64,000 nucleotides of DNA from Limiplasma sp031549415 (GCA_031549415.1 JAVBPU010000007.1:74378-138377); one strand, 5' to 3'; shown: positions 1 through 8,723, counted from the stretch's first letter. The notes: a model not told the origin generated them from the letters alone. Made by a program: numbers and translations.

Positions 1-442
1 TGGCGCGCTCCGCCCCGTGCAAGATCACAGGCAGCGGGTCCATCTGGCTGTAGCACTGCTCCGAAATCCGCTGGCAAGCGCCGATCAGCTTGCGCAAGGT
101 GGCTTTTTCCAGCACGATGTCCACATAGGTGCGGGTGTTGGCGGTGGTGGGCACAAAGCGGAAGGCCTGCAGCAGGTAGGCGGTGCCGCCGATGCCGTCC
201 AGCGTGCCCCGGCGGGCCAGCTCGTTTCCCACGGTCATCACGTCAATGGGAGACCCCGCGATATGCAGGGTGCGCATGGCGTCAAAAATTTCCTTGTGTT
301 CGGCGGAGTAAAAATCACCGGGGGCCAGGGTTTCAAAGGCCAGCGTTGCGGCGGAGGAGTCCTGCAACAGGGCGCCCAGCACCGAACGCTCCGCGTCAAT
401 GCTGCTGGGCGGCAGGGCGCGCAAAAGCTCCTGTCCTTCCAT
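1..442 (-). CDS. dnaB: Replicative DNA helicase DnaB, N-terminal part (cut by window edge)
   Basis: Reading the minus strand from an ATG at 442 gives 147 codons that run off the left edge without a stop. The protein begins MEGQELLRALPPSSIDAERS and continues through the helical N-terminal domain typical of DnaB (SVLGALLQD, a DFYSAEHKEIFDAM-like block, then DVMTVGNELARRG). This domain mediates hexamer assembly and primase contact; the RecA-like ATPase core lies outside the window. It sits 35 bp downstream of rplI on the same strand, the order also seen in Bacillus subtilis (yybS, rplI, replicative helicase). The start follows a GGGAGGAGGGAGCCC ribosome site. Identification is by conserved N-terminal motifs and synteny. 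Confidence 0.93.
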   Translation of the reverse strand, partial: MEGQELLRALPPSSIDAERSVLGALLQDSSAATLAFETLAPGDFYSAEHKEIFDAMRTLHIAGSPIDVMTVGNELARRGTLDGIGGTAYLLQAFRFVPTTANTRTYVDIVLEKATLRKLIGACQRISEQCYSQMDPLPVILHGAERA

Positions 443-477
443 GGGCTCCCTCCTCCCTACAGACTGGGCTGGTTGTT

Positions 478-924
478 TTATTTCACGGCTTCCACGCGCA
501 CGGTCATGGGGGTGGTGATGCCGCTGTACACCCATACGGAGATTTCCACATCCCCGGCGGTGCGGATGGGCTCGCACTCAATCTTCCGCTTATCCACCTC
601 AATGCCGTGCTGCTCTTTGAGCGCGTCGGCAATCTCCTGGCTGGTGACGCTGCCATACAGGCGGCCTTTTTCGCCGCCCTTGGCTTTTAGCAGAATGACC
701 TTTCCCCGCAGGGCGCTGGCCTTTTCCAAGGCGGCTTCCCGCCGCTCCTGCTCCTGCTTCTCTTCCAGGGCGCGCTTGCGCTCCACTTCCTTCACGGCGG
801 CAGGGGTGGCCTCCATGGCCCATTTCTTAGGGAACAGGAAATTGCGGGCATACCCGTCGGATACATTGATGATCTCGCTCTTTTTGCCGGAACCCTTTAC
901 GTCACAAAGAAGTATGACTTTCAT
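478..924 (-). CDS. rplI: 50S ribosomal protein L9
   Basis: 148 residues, the normal size for L9, which binds 23S rRNA near the base of the L1 stalk. The N-terminal domain opens MKVILLCDVKGSGKKSEI and carries the conserved DGYARNFLFPKKWA segment. A long charged helix follows (about residues 40-75, rich in E, K and R) and then the C-terminal domain with KGRLYGSVTSQEIADAL. An upstream extension to 1029 is open but unrelated to L9; the start at 924 fits the family and overlaps the yybS stop as ATGA, so the two are translationally coupled. It forms one unit with yybS and dnaB. Confidence 0.97.
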   Translation of the reverse strand: MKVILLCDVKGSGKKSEIINVSDGYARNFLFPKKWAMEATPAAVKEVERKRALEEKQEQERREAALEKASALRGKVILLKAKGGEKGRLYGSVTSQEIADALKEQHGIEVDKRKIECEPIRTAGDVEISVWVYSGITTPMTVRVEAVK

Positions 925-2030
925 TTGGATGAATCCTCCTCTTGATGGTATGGCGCTGCGGAACGCAGGCTGATGAATTGGTCCAGTACGCCTAGGAGCA
1001 ACAACAGGGTGGGAAAAACCGCGCCGCAAAGAACGGCTAAAATTCCCGCCAATACCGCCCGCCTGGGGTGGTTACGGGTGACAAAGAACACCAGCACCGA
1101 TGCGCCCAGCAGGCTAAAAACAGTGGAGACGGCCGCATACAAAAGCGTGCTCAGCAGGGCGGGAAAGGGGCCTTCCAGCAGGGAAAGGAGGAGAGAGACC
1201 AGCATCAAAAACAGGAGATGGCCCCGGTACTCCCTGGGAAAGCGCAGGGTACGAAAAAGGGGATAGGGCAGGATCTGCCGCCGGATCTCCTTGTCCCCGC
1301 TGCGGAACAGAATGGCGATGGGCTGGGCGTTGGTCCTTCCAAAGGCTTTGCTGGTTCTCAGGGCGGTGCACAGGCCCAGCACCAGGCTGGTCTGCATCAG
1401 AAAGGCCGGAGCCAGCCGCGTCAGCAGGTCTTGCAGCCGAAAGCGCAAGGCGTTGAGCAAATCCGCTTGCAACAGGGGGTTGAGCAGCGTCAACCCGCCC
1501 AGTTGGATGCCCATGGACTGCCGGAACTGCTCCGGCAAAGGCAGAAAGCCCGCCTGGACCAATTGAACCAGCAGGTTCCCGGAGGTGGGCAGCGTGGAGA
1601 GGGACGTGACGATGTGGCCCGCAAGGCCAGGCAAGGAGCCTTCCCCATATTTTGCCAGCATGCCGGACCACCAAAGGACCTGGCAAAAGAGCAGGATGCC
1701 GGAAAGGCCCATGGACATCATAGCAAAAGAAAGCTTCCGCCTGCGGGCCCAGTGGGTCCAAAGGAGGCCAAGATAGGGGCTGGGCAACAGCAGCAGACAG
1801 AGCCCGGAATCGCCGCCGGCAAGGAGCGCGCCGATGCCGGGAACCAGGGGCAACAGCAGGGCGGCCCACAGGCCCACCCTGGCCTGGGCGGGGCACGCCA
1901 GCAGCGGCATGCAAAGGGCCAGAGGCACGCATAGAGGAGGATACAGCAGCACACAGGCCAGCATGAACACCGCGGCGAGGGTGAACAGGCCGATTTGCGA
2001 CCACGGGCTTCTGGCGGGCAAGGTGTGCAT
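921..2030 (-). CDS. yybS: YybS-family membrane protein (DUF2232)
   Basis: 369 residues, very hydrophobic, with about eight to ten membrane segments and a charged C-terminal tail (HQEEDSSK). Size, topology and the place directly upstream of rplI and dnaB match the YybS/DUF2232 family of Firmicutes; the family's function is not established. The start at 2030 is preferred over one ten codons upstream because AAAGGAG lies seven bases before it. In B. subtilis the c-di-AMP phosphodiesterase gene gdpP (yybT) lies between yybS and rplI; here the two genes overlap by four bases, so gdpP is not at this place. The gene is first in the operon and is read from the promoter at 2078-2106. Confidence 0.8.
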   Translation of the reverse strand: MHTLPARSPWSQIGLFTLAAVFMLACVLLYPPLCVPLALCMPLLACPAQARVGLWAALLLPLVPGIGALLAGGDSGLCLLLLPSPYLGLLWTHWARRRKLSFAMMSMGLSGILLFCQVLWWSGMLAKYGEGSLPGLAGHIVTSLSTLPTSGNLLVQLVQAGFLPLPEQFRQSMGIQLGGLTLLNPLLQADLLNALRFRLQDLLTRLAPAFLMQTSLVLGLCTALRTSKAFGRTNAQPIAILFRSGDKEIRRQILPYPLFRTLRFPREYRGHLLFLMLVSLLLSLLEGPFPALLSTLLYAAVSTVFSLLGASVLVFFVTRNHPRRAVLAGILAVLCGAVFPTLLLLLGVLDQFISLRSAAPYHQEEDSSK

Positions 2031-2053
2031 GCAGACTCCTTTCGCGGATGGGA

Positions 2054-2073
2054 AATACACGAGATCGTGTATT
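2054..2073. promoter_or_regulatory. 20-bp perfect palindrome at the yybS-rplI-dnaB start region (putative operator)
   Basis: AATACACGA and TCGTGTATT form an exact 9+9 inverted repeat around a GA spacer. It begins about five bases downstream of the predicted -10 element, so it covers the expected transcription start and lies between promoter and ribosome site. The position and symmetry are those of a repressor operator; the binding protein is unknown. Confidence 0.5.
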
Positions 2074-2077
2074 CTTA

Positions 2078-2106
2078 ATCATATAGGGTTTCAGGGTTTT
2101 TGTCAA
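2078..2106 (-). promoter_or_regulatory. Sigma-A type promoter for yybS-rplI-dnaB
   Basis: On the minus strand TTGACA (2101-2106) and TATGAT (2078-2083) are separated by exactly 17 bases, an almost consensus housekeeping promoter. Transcription would begin near 2071, inside the adjacent palindrome. Confidence 0.75.
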
Positions 2107-2192
2107 TGTGGGGATGGAACGCTGGCAGCAGGCAAGGGCCCAGAGGCCTTCTACGCAGAAAAAAATTTTTCAGCGGAAAAAGGGAAATGCCC

Positions 2193-2240
2193 TTGACAAG
2201 TCCTGCATATTATGCATAATATATGAATAATCATACAATG
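2193..2240 (+). promoter_or_regulatory. Arginine operon promoter with ARG-box-like sites
   Basis: TTGACA (2193-2198) and CATAAT (2215-2220) are 16 bases apart. TGAATAATCATACA (2224-2237) fits the ArgR/AhrC half-site pattern TGNAT-N4-ATNCA, and a second AT-rich inverted sequence, TGCATATTATGCA (2204-2216), overlaps the -10 region. Two adjacent operators across the promoter would let an ArgR/AhrC-type hexamer repress transcription when arginine is plentiful. The repressor gene is not in the window; the operator call is by pattern only. Confidence 0.6.
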
Positions 2241-2254
2241 CGGAGGGAAGCAAC

Positions 2255-3484
2255 ATGGCAGCGAAGGCTAAGAAGGACATCAAAAAAGTTGTTTTGGCGT
2301 ATTCCGGCGGGTTGGATACGTCCATCATCATTCCATGGCTGAAAGAGAACTACAACGGCTGTGAGGTCATCGCCGTGTCCGGCGATGTGGGCCAGGGCGC
2401 CGAGTTGGAGGGGCTGGAGGAAAAGGCCTTAAAAACAGGGGCCAGCAAGCTGTATGTGGAGGATTTGAAGGAGAAGTTCATTACGGACTTCATCTACCCC
2501 ACCATGCAGGCAGGGGCCGTGTATGAAGGCGAATATTTGCTGGGGACCAGCTTTGCCCGGCCCATCATTGCGGAGCGCATGGTGGAAATCGCCAAAAAGG
2601 AAGGCGCGGACGCCATCGCCCATGGCTGCACCGGCAAGGGCAATGACCAGGTGCGTTTTGAGCTGACCATCAAGGCCTTTGCGCCGGAGATGGCCATCAT
2701 CGCGCCCTGGCGGGAGTGGGATATTCAAAGCCGGGAGGAAGAGATCGACTACGCCGAGGCCCATCAAATCCCCCTGAAAATCAACAGGGAGACCAATTAC
2801 AGCAAGGACAAAAACCTGTGGCACCTCTCCCATGAAGGGCTGGATTTGGAAAACCCCGCCAATGAGCCCCAGTACGGCAAACCGGGCTTTTTGGAAATGT
2901 GCGTCAGCCCGGAGCAGGCCCCGGACCAGCCCACGTATTTGACCCTGTCCTTTGAAAAGGGCGTGCCCGTGGCGGTGGACGGGAAGAAGCTGCCCCCGGT
3001 GGAGCTGATGGATTACCTGAACCAGGTGGGCGGCAAAAACGGCATCGGCCTGTGCGATTTGGTGGAGAACCGGCTGGTGGGCATGAAGAGCCGTGGCGTG
3101 TACGAGACCCCCGGCGGCACCATCCTCTACCAGGCCCACCAAAAGCTGGAACAGCTCTGCTTGGACCGGGACACCCAGCATTATAAGGCCCTGGTGGCCC
3201 AGCGCTACGCGGAGCTGGTGTACTTCGGCCAGTGGTTCACCCCCCTGCGGGAAGCCTTGGACGCCTTTGTGAAGGAAACCCAGAAAACTGTCACCGGAGA
3301 GGTAAAGCTGAAGCTGTACAAGGGCAACCTGATCAGCGCCGGAACCACCTCCCCCTATTCCCTGTACAGCGAGGAAATTGCCACCTTTGGAGTGGGTGAA
3401 GCCTATAACCACCAGGACGCCGAGGGCTTCATCAACCTGTTTGGCCTGCCTGTGTCGGCCCGGGCCAAGCTGCTGGGCCAGTAA
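2255..3484 (+). CDS. argG: Argininosuccinate synthase
   Basis: 409 residues, full length. The enzyme joins citrulline and aspartate using ATP, making argininosuccinate in the penultimate step of arginine synthesis in the cytoplasm. The ATP-binding P-loop-like motif YSGGLDTS is at residues 15-22, followed by the conserved blocks GDVGQG, HGCTGKGNDQVRFE and PWREWD, all typical of the class. GGAGGG lies ten bases before the ATG. It is the first gene of the arginine operon, directly behind the ARG-box promoter. The lyase for the last step (argH) is absent from this window. Confidence 0.97.
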   Translation: MAAKAKKDIKKVVLAYSGGLDTSIIIPWLKENYNGCEVIAVSGDVGQGAELEGLEEKALKTGASKLYVEDLKEKFITDFIYPTMQAGAVYEGEYLLGTSFARPIIAERMVEIAKKEGADAIAHGCTGKGNDQVRFELTIKAFAPEMAIIAPWREWDIQSREEEIDYAEAHQIPLKINRETNYSKDKNLWHLSHEGLDLENPANEPQYGKPGFLEMCVSPEQAPDQPTYLTLSFEKGVPVAVDGKKLPPVELMDYLNQVGGKNGIGLCDLVENRLVGMKSRGVYETPGGTILYQAHQKLEQLCLDRDTQHYKALVAQRYAELVYFGQWFTPLREALDAFVKETQKTVTGEVKLKLYKGNLISAGTTSPYSLYSEEIATFGVGEAYNHQDAEGFINLFGLPVSARAKLLGQ

Positions 3485-3517
3485 AAAAAGACTGCCGGGG
3501 AGGGAGAGGAGAAAGCC

Positions 3518-4477
3518 ATGCCCACCGTATTCATTGACGGCAACCAAGGCACCACCGGGCTGCGGATTGTGGAACGGCTGTCCGCCCGCCCGGAGCTGAC
3601 CCTTCTTTCCCTGCCGCAGGAGCGCCGCAAAAGCTTGCCGGACCGGGTGGCCCTGGCCCGCCAGGCCGATGTGACCTTTCTGTGCCTGCCGGACGAGGCC
3701 AGCCGGGAAATGGTGAACGCACTGCAGGGCAGCCCCCATGTGGTCATCGACGCCTCCACTGCCCACCGGACCCAGGCGGGCTTTGCCTATGGCTTCCCGG
3801 AACTGGACGGAAAATTCCGGCAGGCGGTGGAAGGGGCCGCTCGCATCGCGGTGCCGGGCTGCCATGCCGGCGGGGCCGCCGCGCTGCTCTATCCTCTTAT
3901 GAAGCAGCGGGTGCTGGCCAGCGGCGCGCCCATCACCATCGTGTCCATCACCGGGTATAGCGGCGGGGGCAAGGCCATGATCGCGGAATACCAGTCCCCG
4001 GACCGTAGCGCGGCCCTTTGCGCCCCCCGCCCCTATGGGGTGGGCCAGAGCCATAAGCATTTGGCGGAAATCGTGGCGGTGTGCGGGCTTTCAACTCCTC
4101 CGGTCTTTGACCCCATCGTTTGCGATTTTTACAGCGGCATGCTGGTGGGCCTTCCCCTGGCCAGCCAGTGGTTCAGCCCTGCGGCCAAGCAGGCCATGGC
4201 CGGGGGGGGCGGCGTGGACTTCCTCACCAGCCTGTACCGGGACCATTACGCTGGGCAAGCCCTTCTCTCCGTGCTGGAACCCAACCCGGAGCCCTATGTA
4301 AACCCCCTGGCCCTGGCGGGGACGGACGGCATGCAGGTTTTTGTGACCGGGAACGATCAGCGGATGATGGTCTACGCCCGCTTGGATAACCTGGGCAAGG
4401 GGGCCAGCGGCGCGGCCATCCAGTGCATGAACCTGCGGCTGGGCCTGCCGGAAACCCAGGGCCTGCGGCTGGCGTGA
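3518..4477 (+). CDS. argC: N-acetyl-gamma-glutamyl-phosphate reductase (short type)
   Basis: 319 residues. It reduces N-acetylglutamyl phosphate to the semialdehyde with NADPH, the third step of the acetylated arginine pathway. The N-terminal nucleotide-binding region begins FIDGNQGTTGLRI; the catalytic cysteine is C115 in VPGCHAGG, and ITGYSGGGK follows. Length and the DGNQGTTG start place it in the shorter AGPR type 2 group rather than the roughly 340-residue type. It lies 33 bp after argG with GGAGAGGAG before the ATG, and is co-directional with argJ. Confidence 0.95.
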   Translation: MPTVFIDGNQGTTGLRIVERLSARPELTLLSLPQERRKSLPDRVALARQADVTFLCLPDEASREMVNALQGSPHVVIDASTAHRTQAGFAYGFPELDGKFRQAVEGAARIAVPGCHAGGAAALLYPLMKQRVLASGAPITIVSITGYSGGGKAMIAEYQSPDRSAALCAPRPYGVGQSHKHLAEIVAVCGLSTPPVFDPIVCDFYSGMLVGLPLASQWFSPAAKQAMAGGGGVDFLTSLYRDHYAGQALLSVLEPNPEPYVNPLALAGTDGMQVFVTGNDQRMMVYARLDNLGKGASGAAIQCMNLRLGLPETQGLRLA

Positions 4478-4532
4478 TGAGCAAGCACCCGCATGAACCA
4501 TAAAACATCAGCGCAAAGAAGGAGAAACCAAC

Positions 4533-5756
4533 ATGAAGTGGATTCCGGGCGGTGTGACCGCTCCAAAGGGCTTTCGGGCCGCAGGGGCCCATCTGGGCAT
4601 CCGGAAAAGCCGTACCAAGAAAGACGTGGCGCTGATCCTGTGTGATACACGGGCCGCCGCCGCCTGCTGTTATACACAGAACCTGGTGAAGGGCGCGCCC
4701 CTGGTGGCCACCCGGCAGAACCTGGCGGACGGATACGCCCAGGCGGTGATTTGCAATAGCGGCAACGCCAATACCTGCAATGCCAATGGCATGGAGATCG
4801 CCCAGGGCATGTGTGCGCTGGTGGAACAGCACACGGGCGTGGCCGCCCAGGACGTGATTGTGGCATCCACCGGGGTCATTGGCCAGGCCATGACGCTGGA
4901 CCCTTTCGTGCAGGGCATGGAAGCGCTGGCCGGGGGCCTCAGCGCCGCCTTGGAGGGCGGGCAGGCCGCTGCGGAGGCCATCATGACCACGGACACGGTG
5001 GTAAAGGAAGTGGCCCTGTCTTTTCCACTGGGCGAAGCGGCCTGCGTCATCGGCGGCATGGCCAAGGGCAGCGGCATGATCTGCCCCAACATGGCCACCA
5101 TGCTTTGCTTTTTGACCACGGACGCGGCCATTGCCCCGGCGGTGTTGCAGCAAGCGCTCAGTGCTGTGGTGCGGGACAGCTTCAATATGCTCTCCGTGGA
5201 CGGGGATACCTCCACCAACGACATGGTGAGCCTCATGGCGGGGGGCGCAGCGGGGAATAATCTGCTGGCCAGTGCCGAGGGGCCGGACTATGCCGCCTTT
5301 TTGGAAGCCCTACAGGCGGTTTGCGAAAAGCTCTGCCGCATGATGGCCAAGGATGGGGAGGGGGCCACCAAGCTCATCACCTGTCAGGTGTCTGGGGCAG
5401 AAACCACCGAAGTGGCTAAAATAGCCGCCAAGAGCGTCATTCAGTCCTCTTTGCTGAAAGCCGCCCTGTTTGGGGCGGACGCCAACTGGGGCCGGGTGCT
5501 CTGCGCCCTGGGCTATTCCGGCGCGCCGCTGGATGTAACAAAAATTGATGTGCAGTTCGCCAGCAAAGCGGGTGCCATCGCCGTATGCAAGGACGGGGCG
5601 GGGCTTCCCTTCAGCGAGGGGGAGGCCAAGGCCATTTTGCTGGAGGATGAGGTGGACATCCTGATTCGCCTGGGGGATGGACCGGCCAGCGCCACGGCCT
5701 GGGGCTGCGATTTGACCTATGACTATGTGAAAATCAACGGTGATTACCGCAGCTGA
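4533..5756 (+). CDS. argJ: Bifunctional glutamate N-acetyltransferase / ornithine acetyltransferase
   Basis: 407 residues. ArgJ moves the acetyl group from N-acetylornithine to glutamate, so the pathway can recycle acetyl groups; bifunctional forms also use acetyl-CoA. The precursor cleaves itself before a conserved threonine: here T189 in PNMATMLCF, preceded by the family block MAKGSGMI. Conserved ANWGR and the C-terminal YVKINGDYRS end are present. No argA is seen in the window, which fits a cyclic pathway based on ArgJ. AAGGAG precedes the ATG. Whether the enzyme is mono- or bifunctional cannot be told from the sequence. Confidence 0.96.
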   Translation: MKWIPGGVTAPKGFRAAGAHLGIRKSRTKKDVALILCDTRAAAACCYTQNLVKGAPLVATRQNLADGYAQAVICNSGNANTCNANGMEIAQGMCALVEQHTGVAAQDVIVASTGVIGQAMTLDPFVQGMEALAGGLSAALEGGQAAAEAIMTTDTVVKEVALSFPLGEAACVIGGMAKGSGMICPNMATMLCFLTTDAAIAPAVLQQALSAVVRDSFNMLSVDGDTSTNDMVSLMAGGAAGNNLLASAEGPDYAAFLEALQAVCEKLCRMMAKDGEGATKLITCQVSGAETTEVAKIAAKSVIQSSLLKAALFGADANWGRVLCALGYSGAPLDVTKIDVQFASKAGAIAVCKDGAGLPFSEGEAKAILLEDEVDILIRLGDGPASATAWGCDLTYDYVKINGDYRS

Positions 5757-5778
5757 ACCGGGCGGGAGGAGGAATGAC

Positions 5779-6627
5779 ATGCTTTCCATTGACCAGCGGG
5801 CGGAGGTGCTGATCCAGGCCCTGCCTTATATCCAAAGATACAACGGCAAGATCGTGGTGATCAAATATGGCGGCAACGCCATGCTCCATGACGGCCTGAA
5901 ACAGGCGGTGATGGGCGATTTGCTGCTGTTGCAGCTGGTGGGCATGAAGGTGGTGCTGGTCCATGGAGGCGGCCCGGAGATCAGCGAGATGCTCACCCGC
6001 CTGGGCAAGGAAAGCCGGTTCATCGGCGGCCTGCGGGTGACTGATGCGGAAACCGCGGATGTGGTGCAGATGGTGCTGGCGGGCAAGCTGGGCAAAAGCC
6101 TGGTCAGTTCCATCCAGGCCATTGGCGGCAAGGCCATGGGCCTGTGCGGCATGGACGGGTATATGCTGCAGGCCAGGAAACTGGACGAGGTGCACGGCTT
6201 TGTGGGGGAGATCACCCAGGTGAACGTACGGCCCATTCTGGATGTGCTGGACATGGGGTATATCCCCGTCATTTCCACCGTGGCCTGCGACAGGGAAGGC
6301 AACACCTACAACATCAACGCGGACACTGCCGCCGCCCGCATCGCGGCAGAGCTCAAGGCGGAAAGCCTCATTTCCATGACGGACATCCGGGGCATTCTGC
6401 GGGACCCCAAGGATGAGCAGACCTTGATCCCCGTGGTGCAGGTCAGCGAGGCTCCCGCCCTGATACGGGAGGGCATCATCTCCGGGGGGATGATCCCCAA
6501 GGTGGAGTGCTGCATCGAGGCCATTCGCCGGGGCGTGAAGAAGGTGTTCATCCTGGATGGCCGAGTGCCCCATGCGATTTTGATCGAATGCCTCACCGAC
6601 GAGGGCGTGGGCACCATGTTTGTATAG
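5779..6627 (+). CDS. argB: Acetylglutamate kinase
   Basis: 282 residues. It phosphorylates N-acetylglutamate, the second step of the pathway and usually the feedback-controlled one. The amino-acid-kinase fold is shown by VIKYGGNAM near the N-terminus, VHGGGPEIS (substrate and phosphate loop), the NINADTAAARIA block, and GGMIPKVE near the C-terminus. The ATG at 5779 is chosen because GGGAGGAGG lies about eight bases upstream; an in-frame ATG at 5740, inside argJ, has no such site. Immediately followed by argD. Confidence 0.96.
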   Translation: MLSIDQRAEVLIQALPYIQRYNGKIVVIKYGGNAMLHDGLKQAVMGDLLLLQLVGMKVVLVHGGGPEISEMLTRLGKESRFIGGLRVTDAETADVVQMVLAGKLGKSLVSSIQAIGGKAMGLCGMDGYMLQARKLDEVHGFVGEITQVNVRPILDVLDMGYIPVISTVACDREGNTYNINADTAAARIAAELKAESLISMTDIRGILRDPKDEQTLIPVVQVSEAPALIREGIISGGMIPKVECCIEAIRRGVKKVFILDGRVPHAILIECLTDEGVGTMFV

Positions 6628-6639
6628 GAGGCGGCACAG

Positions 6640-7812
6640 ATGGAGCAGACGCTTGCGCAAAGGGACCAGCAGTATATTGCCGCCACCTACGCCCGCTTGA
6701 ATGTGGCCTTTGTGCGCGGCCAGGGCTGCATGCTGTATGACGAACACGGGGAAGCCTATATCGACATGGGCAGCGGCATTGCCGTCAGCGCCCTGGGCTA
6801 TGGGGACGAAGCCTGGGAGCAGGCGGTGTGCCGCCAGGTGAGGACCCTGTCCCATGCCAGCAATCTCTACTATACGCAGCCCCAAGTGGAGCTGGCCCAG
6901 ACCCTGTGTGAGCGCACGGGCATGAAGAAGGTGTTTTTCGGCAATTCCGGCGCGGAGGCCAACGAATGCCTGATCAAGGCCGCCCGCAAATACAGCGCGG
7001 ACCGTCACGGAGAGAATGTCCGTCCGGTGATCCTCACCCTGGAAGGCAGCTTCCATGGCCGCACGCTGGCCACCTTGGCCGCCACGGGCCAGGACAACTT
7101 CCACCACAGCTTTGGCCCGTTTCCGGAAGGCTTTGCCCATATTCCACCCAATGATATCCCTGCCCTGGCCGCCGCCCTGGCCTGGCCGGAGGTCTGCGCC
7201 TTGCTGCTGGAAACGGTGCAGGGGGAGGGCGGCGTGGTCCCTCTGACAAGGGAATACCTGGAAGCCGCGGCTCGGCTGACGGCGGCAAAGAACGTGCTGC
7301 TGCTGCTGGACGAGGTGCAAACGGGCAATGGAAGAACGGGAAAGCTTTTTAGCTTTCAGCATTTTGGCCTGCGCCCGGATGGCGTCTCCACGGCCAAGGG
7401 ATTGGCGGGGGGGCTACCCATGGGGGCCTGCCTGCTGGGGGAAAAGCTGGAAAACACGCTGACCCCTGGCAGCCATGGCTCCACCTTTGGAGGGAACCCC
7501 GTTTGCGCCGCGGGGGCCAATGTGGTGCTGGCGCGCCTGACAGGGGATTTCCTGGCTGATGTGGCCGCCAAGGGCGAGTACGTGCGAAAGCAATTGGAAG
7601 CTGCCCCTGGCGTTGTAAGTGTGTCCGGCATGGGCCTGATGCTGGGGATTGAAACCGAAAAGGACGCGAAGCAACTGGTCCAGGCTCTGCTGGGCCGGGG
7701 GGTGGTCACCTTGACCGCCAAAGAAAAGCTGCGACTGCTGCCACCCCTGACCATTTCCTGGGAGGCGCTGGAGCAGGCCGTTGCCATTATCAAAGAGGAG
7801 GTTGCCCCATGA
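6640..7812 (+). CDS. argD: Acetylornithine aminotransferase
   Basis: 390 residues, a class III PLP-dependent transaminase that converts N-acetylglutamate semialdehyde to N-acetylornithine with glutamate as amino donor. NSGAEANE is the PLP phosphate-binding region, LLDEVQTGNGRTGK holds the cofactor-contacting aspartate, and the Schiff-base lysine is K253 in STAKGLAGG. TFGGNPVCAAG is also conserved. GGAGG is eight bases before the ATG. The stop overlaps the argF start as ATGA, so the two are coupled. Confidence 0.95.
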   Translation: MEQTLAQRDQQYIAATYARLNVAFVRGQGCMLYDEHGEAYIDMGSGIAVSALGYGDEAWEQAVCRQVRTLSHASNLYYTQPQVELAQTLCERTGMKKVFFGNSGAEANECLIKAARKYSADRHGENVRPVILTLEGSFHGRTLATLAATGQDNFHHSFGPFPEGFAHIPPNDIPALAAALAWPEVCALLLETVQGEGGVVPLTREYLEAAARLTAAKNVLLLLDEVQTGNGRTGKLFSFQHFGLRPDGVSTAKGLAGGLPMGACLLGEKLENTLTPGSHGSTFGGNPVCAAGANVVLARLTGDFLADVAAKGEYVRKQLEAAPGVVSVSGMGLMLGIETEKDAKQLVQALLGRGVVTLTAKEKLRLLPPLTISWEALEQAVAIIKEEVAP

Positions 7813-8723
7813 GCGGACCGATGAAGCATTTATTGAAACTGGGAGACTGGACCCCGGAGCAGATTTTGGACGTACTCAACCTGGCGGATCAGCTGAAGTA
7901 TGAGCGGAAGCATGGCATTGCTCACCCGCTGCTCCAAGGCAAGACCCTGGGCATGATTTTTCAAAAGGCCAGCACCCGCACCCGGGTGAGCTTTGAGGTG
8001 GGCATGTCCCAGTTGGGCGGCAACGCGCTGTTCCTGTCCAGCCGGGATTTGCAGATTGGCCGGGGGGAGCCCGTGGAGGACACGGCCCGGGTGCTGTCCC
8101 GGTACCTGGACGGCATCATGATCCGCACCTTCGCCCAGCAGGAGGTGGAGGATTTGGCCCGGTACGGCTCCATCCCCATCATCAATGGGCTCACCGACTA
8201 CGCTCATCCCTGCCAGATCCTGGCGGACCTGCTGACCATCCGGGAGCGGAAGGGCGGTTTGAAGGGCTTAAAGCTCTGCTTTGTGGGGGACGGCAACAAC
8301 GTGGCCAATTCCCTCATCGCAGGCTGCATCCAAATGGGCATGGAGGTGGCCATCGCCTGCCCGGAGGACCACCAGCCGGATGCGGAGCTGATGGCCTGGG
8401 CGCAGAAGAACGGGGCCTTTGCCTGTTCCGCTGATGCAGCGGCTATGGTGAAAAACGCGGATGTGGTGTATACTGACGTATGGGCCAGCATGGGGCAGGA
8501 AGGGGAAGCCGCCCAGCGCCTGCGGGCCTTTGCGGCCTTCCAGGTCAACGGGGAACTGATGGCCCAGGCCAAGCCCGGGGCCATGGTGCTGCACTGCCTG
8601 CCCGCCCACCGGGGGGAGGAGATCACCGCCCAGGTGCTGGAAGCCCATGCGGATGAGATTTTTGACCAGGCGGAGAACCGGCTGCACGCGCAAAAGGCCG
8701 TGCTGGTGAAATTGATGGGATAA
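7809..8723 (+). CDS. argF: Ornithine carbamoyltransferase
   Basis: 304 residues. It joins carbamoyl phosphate and ornithine to give citrulline. The carbamoyl-phosphate motif is KASTRTRVSF near residue 55, HPCQ lies in the middle, and HCLPAHRG near residue 260 carries the ornithine-binding cysteine typical of OTCases. The start at 7809 overlaps argD and has GGAGG seven bases before it. An anabolic role is inferred from operon position; no arcA or arcC is nearby. Confidence 0.96.
   Translation: MSGPMKHLLKLGDWTPEQILDVLNLADQLKYERKHGIAHPLLQGKTLGMIFQKASTRTRVSFEVGMSQLGGNALFLSSRDLQIGRGEPVEDTARVLSRYLDGIMIRTFAQQEVEDLARYGSIPIINGLTDYAHPCQILADLLTIRERKGGLKGLKLCFVGDGNNVANSLIAGCIQMGMEVAIACPEDHQPDAELMAWAQKNGAFACSADAAAMVKNADVVYTDVWASMGQEGEAAQRLRAFAAFQVNGELMAQAKPGAMVLHCLPAHRGEEITAQVLEAHADEIFDQAENRLHAQKAVLVKLMG

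Noticed and set aside
17..973. Long plus-strand open frame over dnaB/rplI
   Set aside because: It is antisense to two well-supported genes; its translation has no conserved pattern and comes from GC-rich codon bias.
2429..4060. 543-codon minus-strand open frame across argG and argC
   Set aside because: Antisense to two intact conserved enzymes; composition (many G, H, Q) is typical of mirrored coding sequence.
5734..7362. 542-codon minus-strand open frame across argB and argD
   Set aside because: Antisense shadow of conserved genes with no ribosome site.
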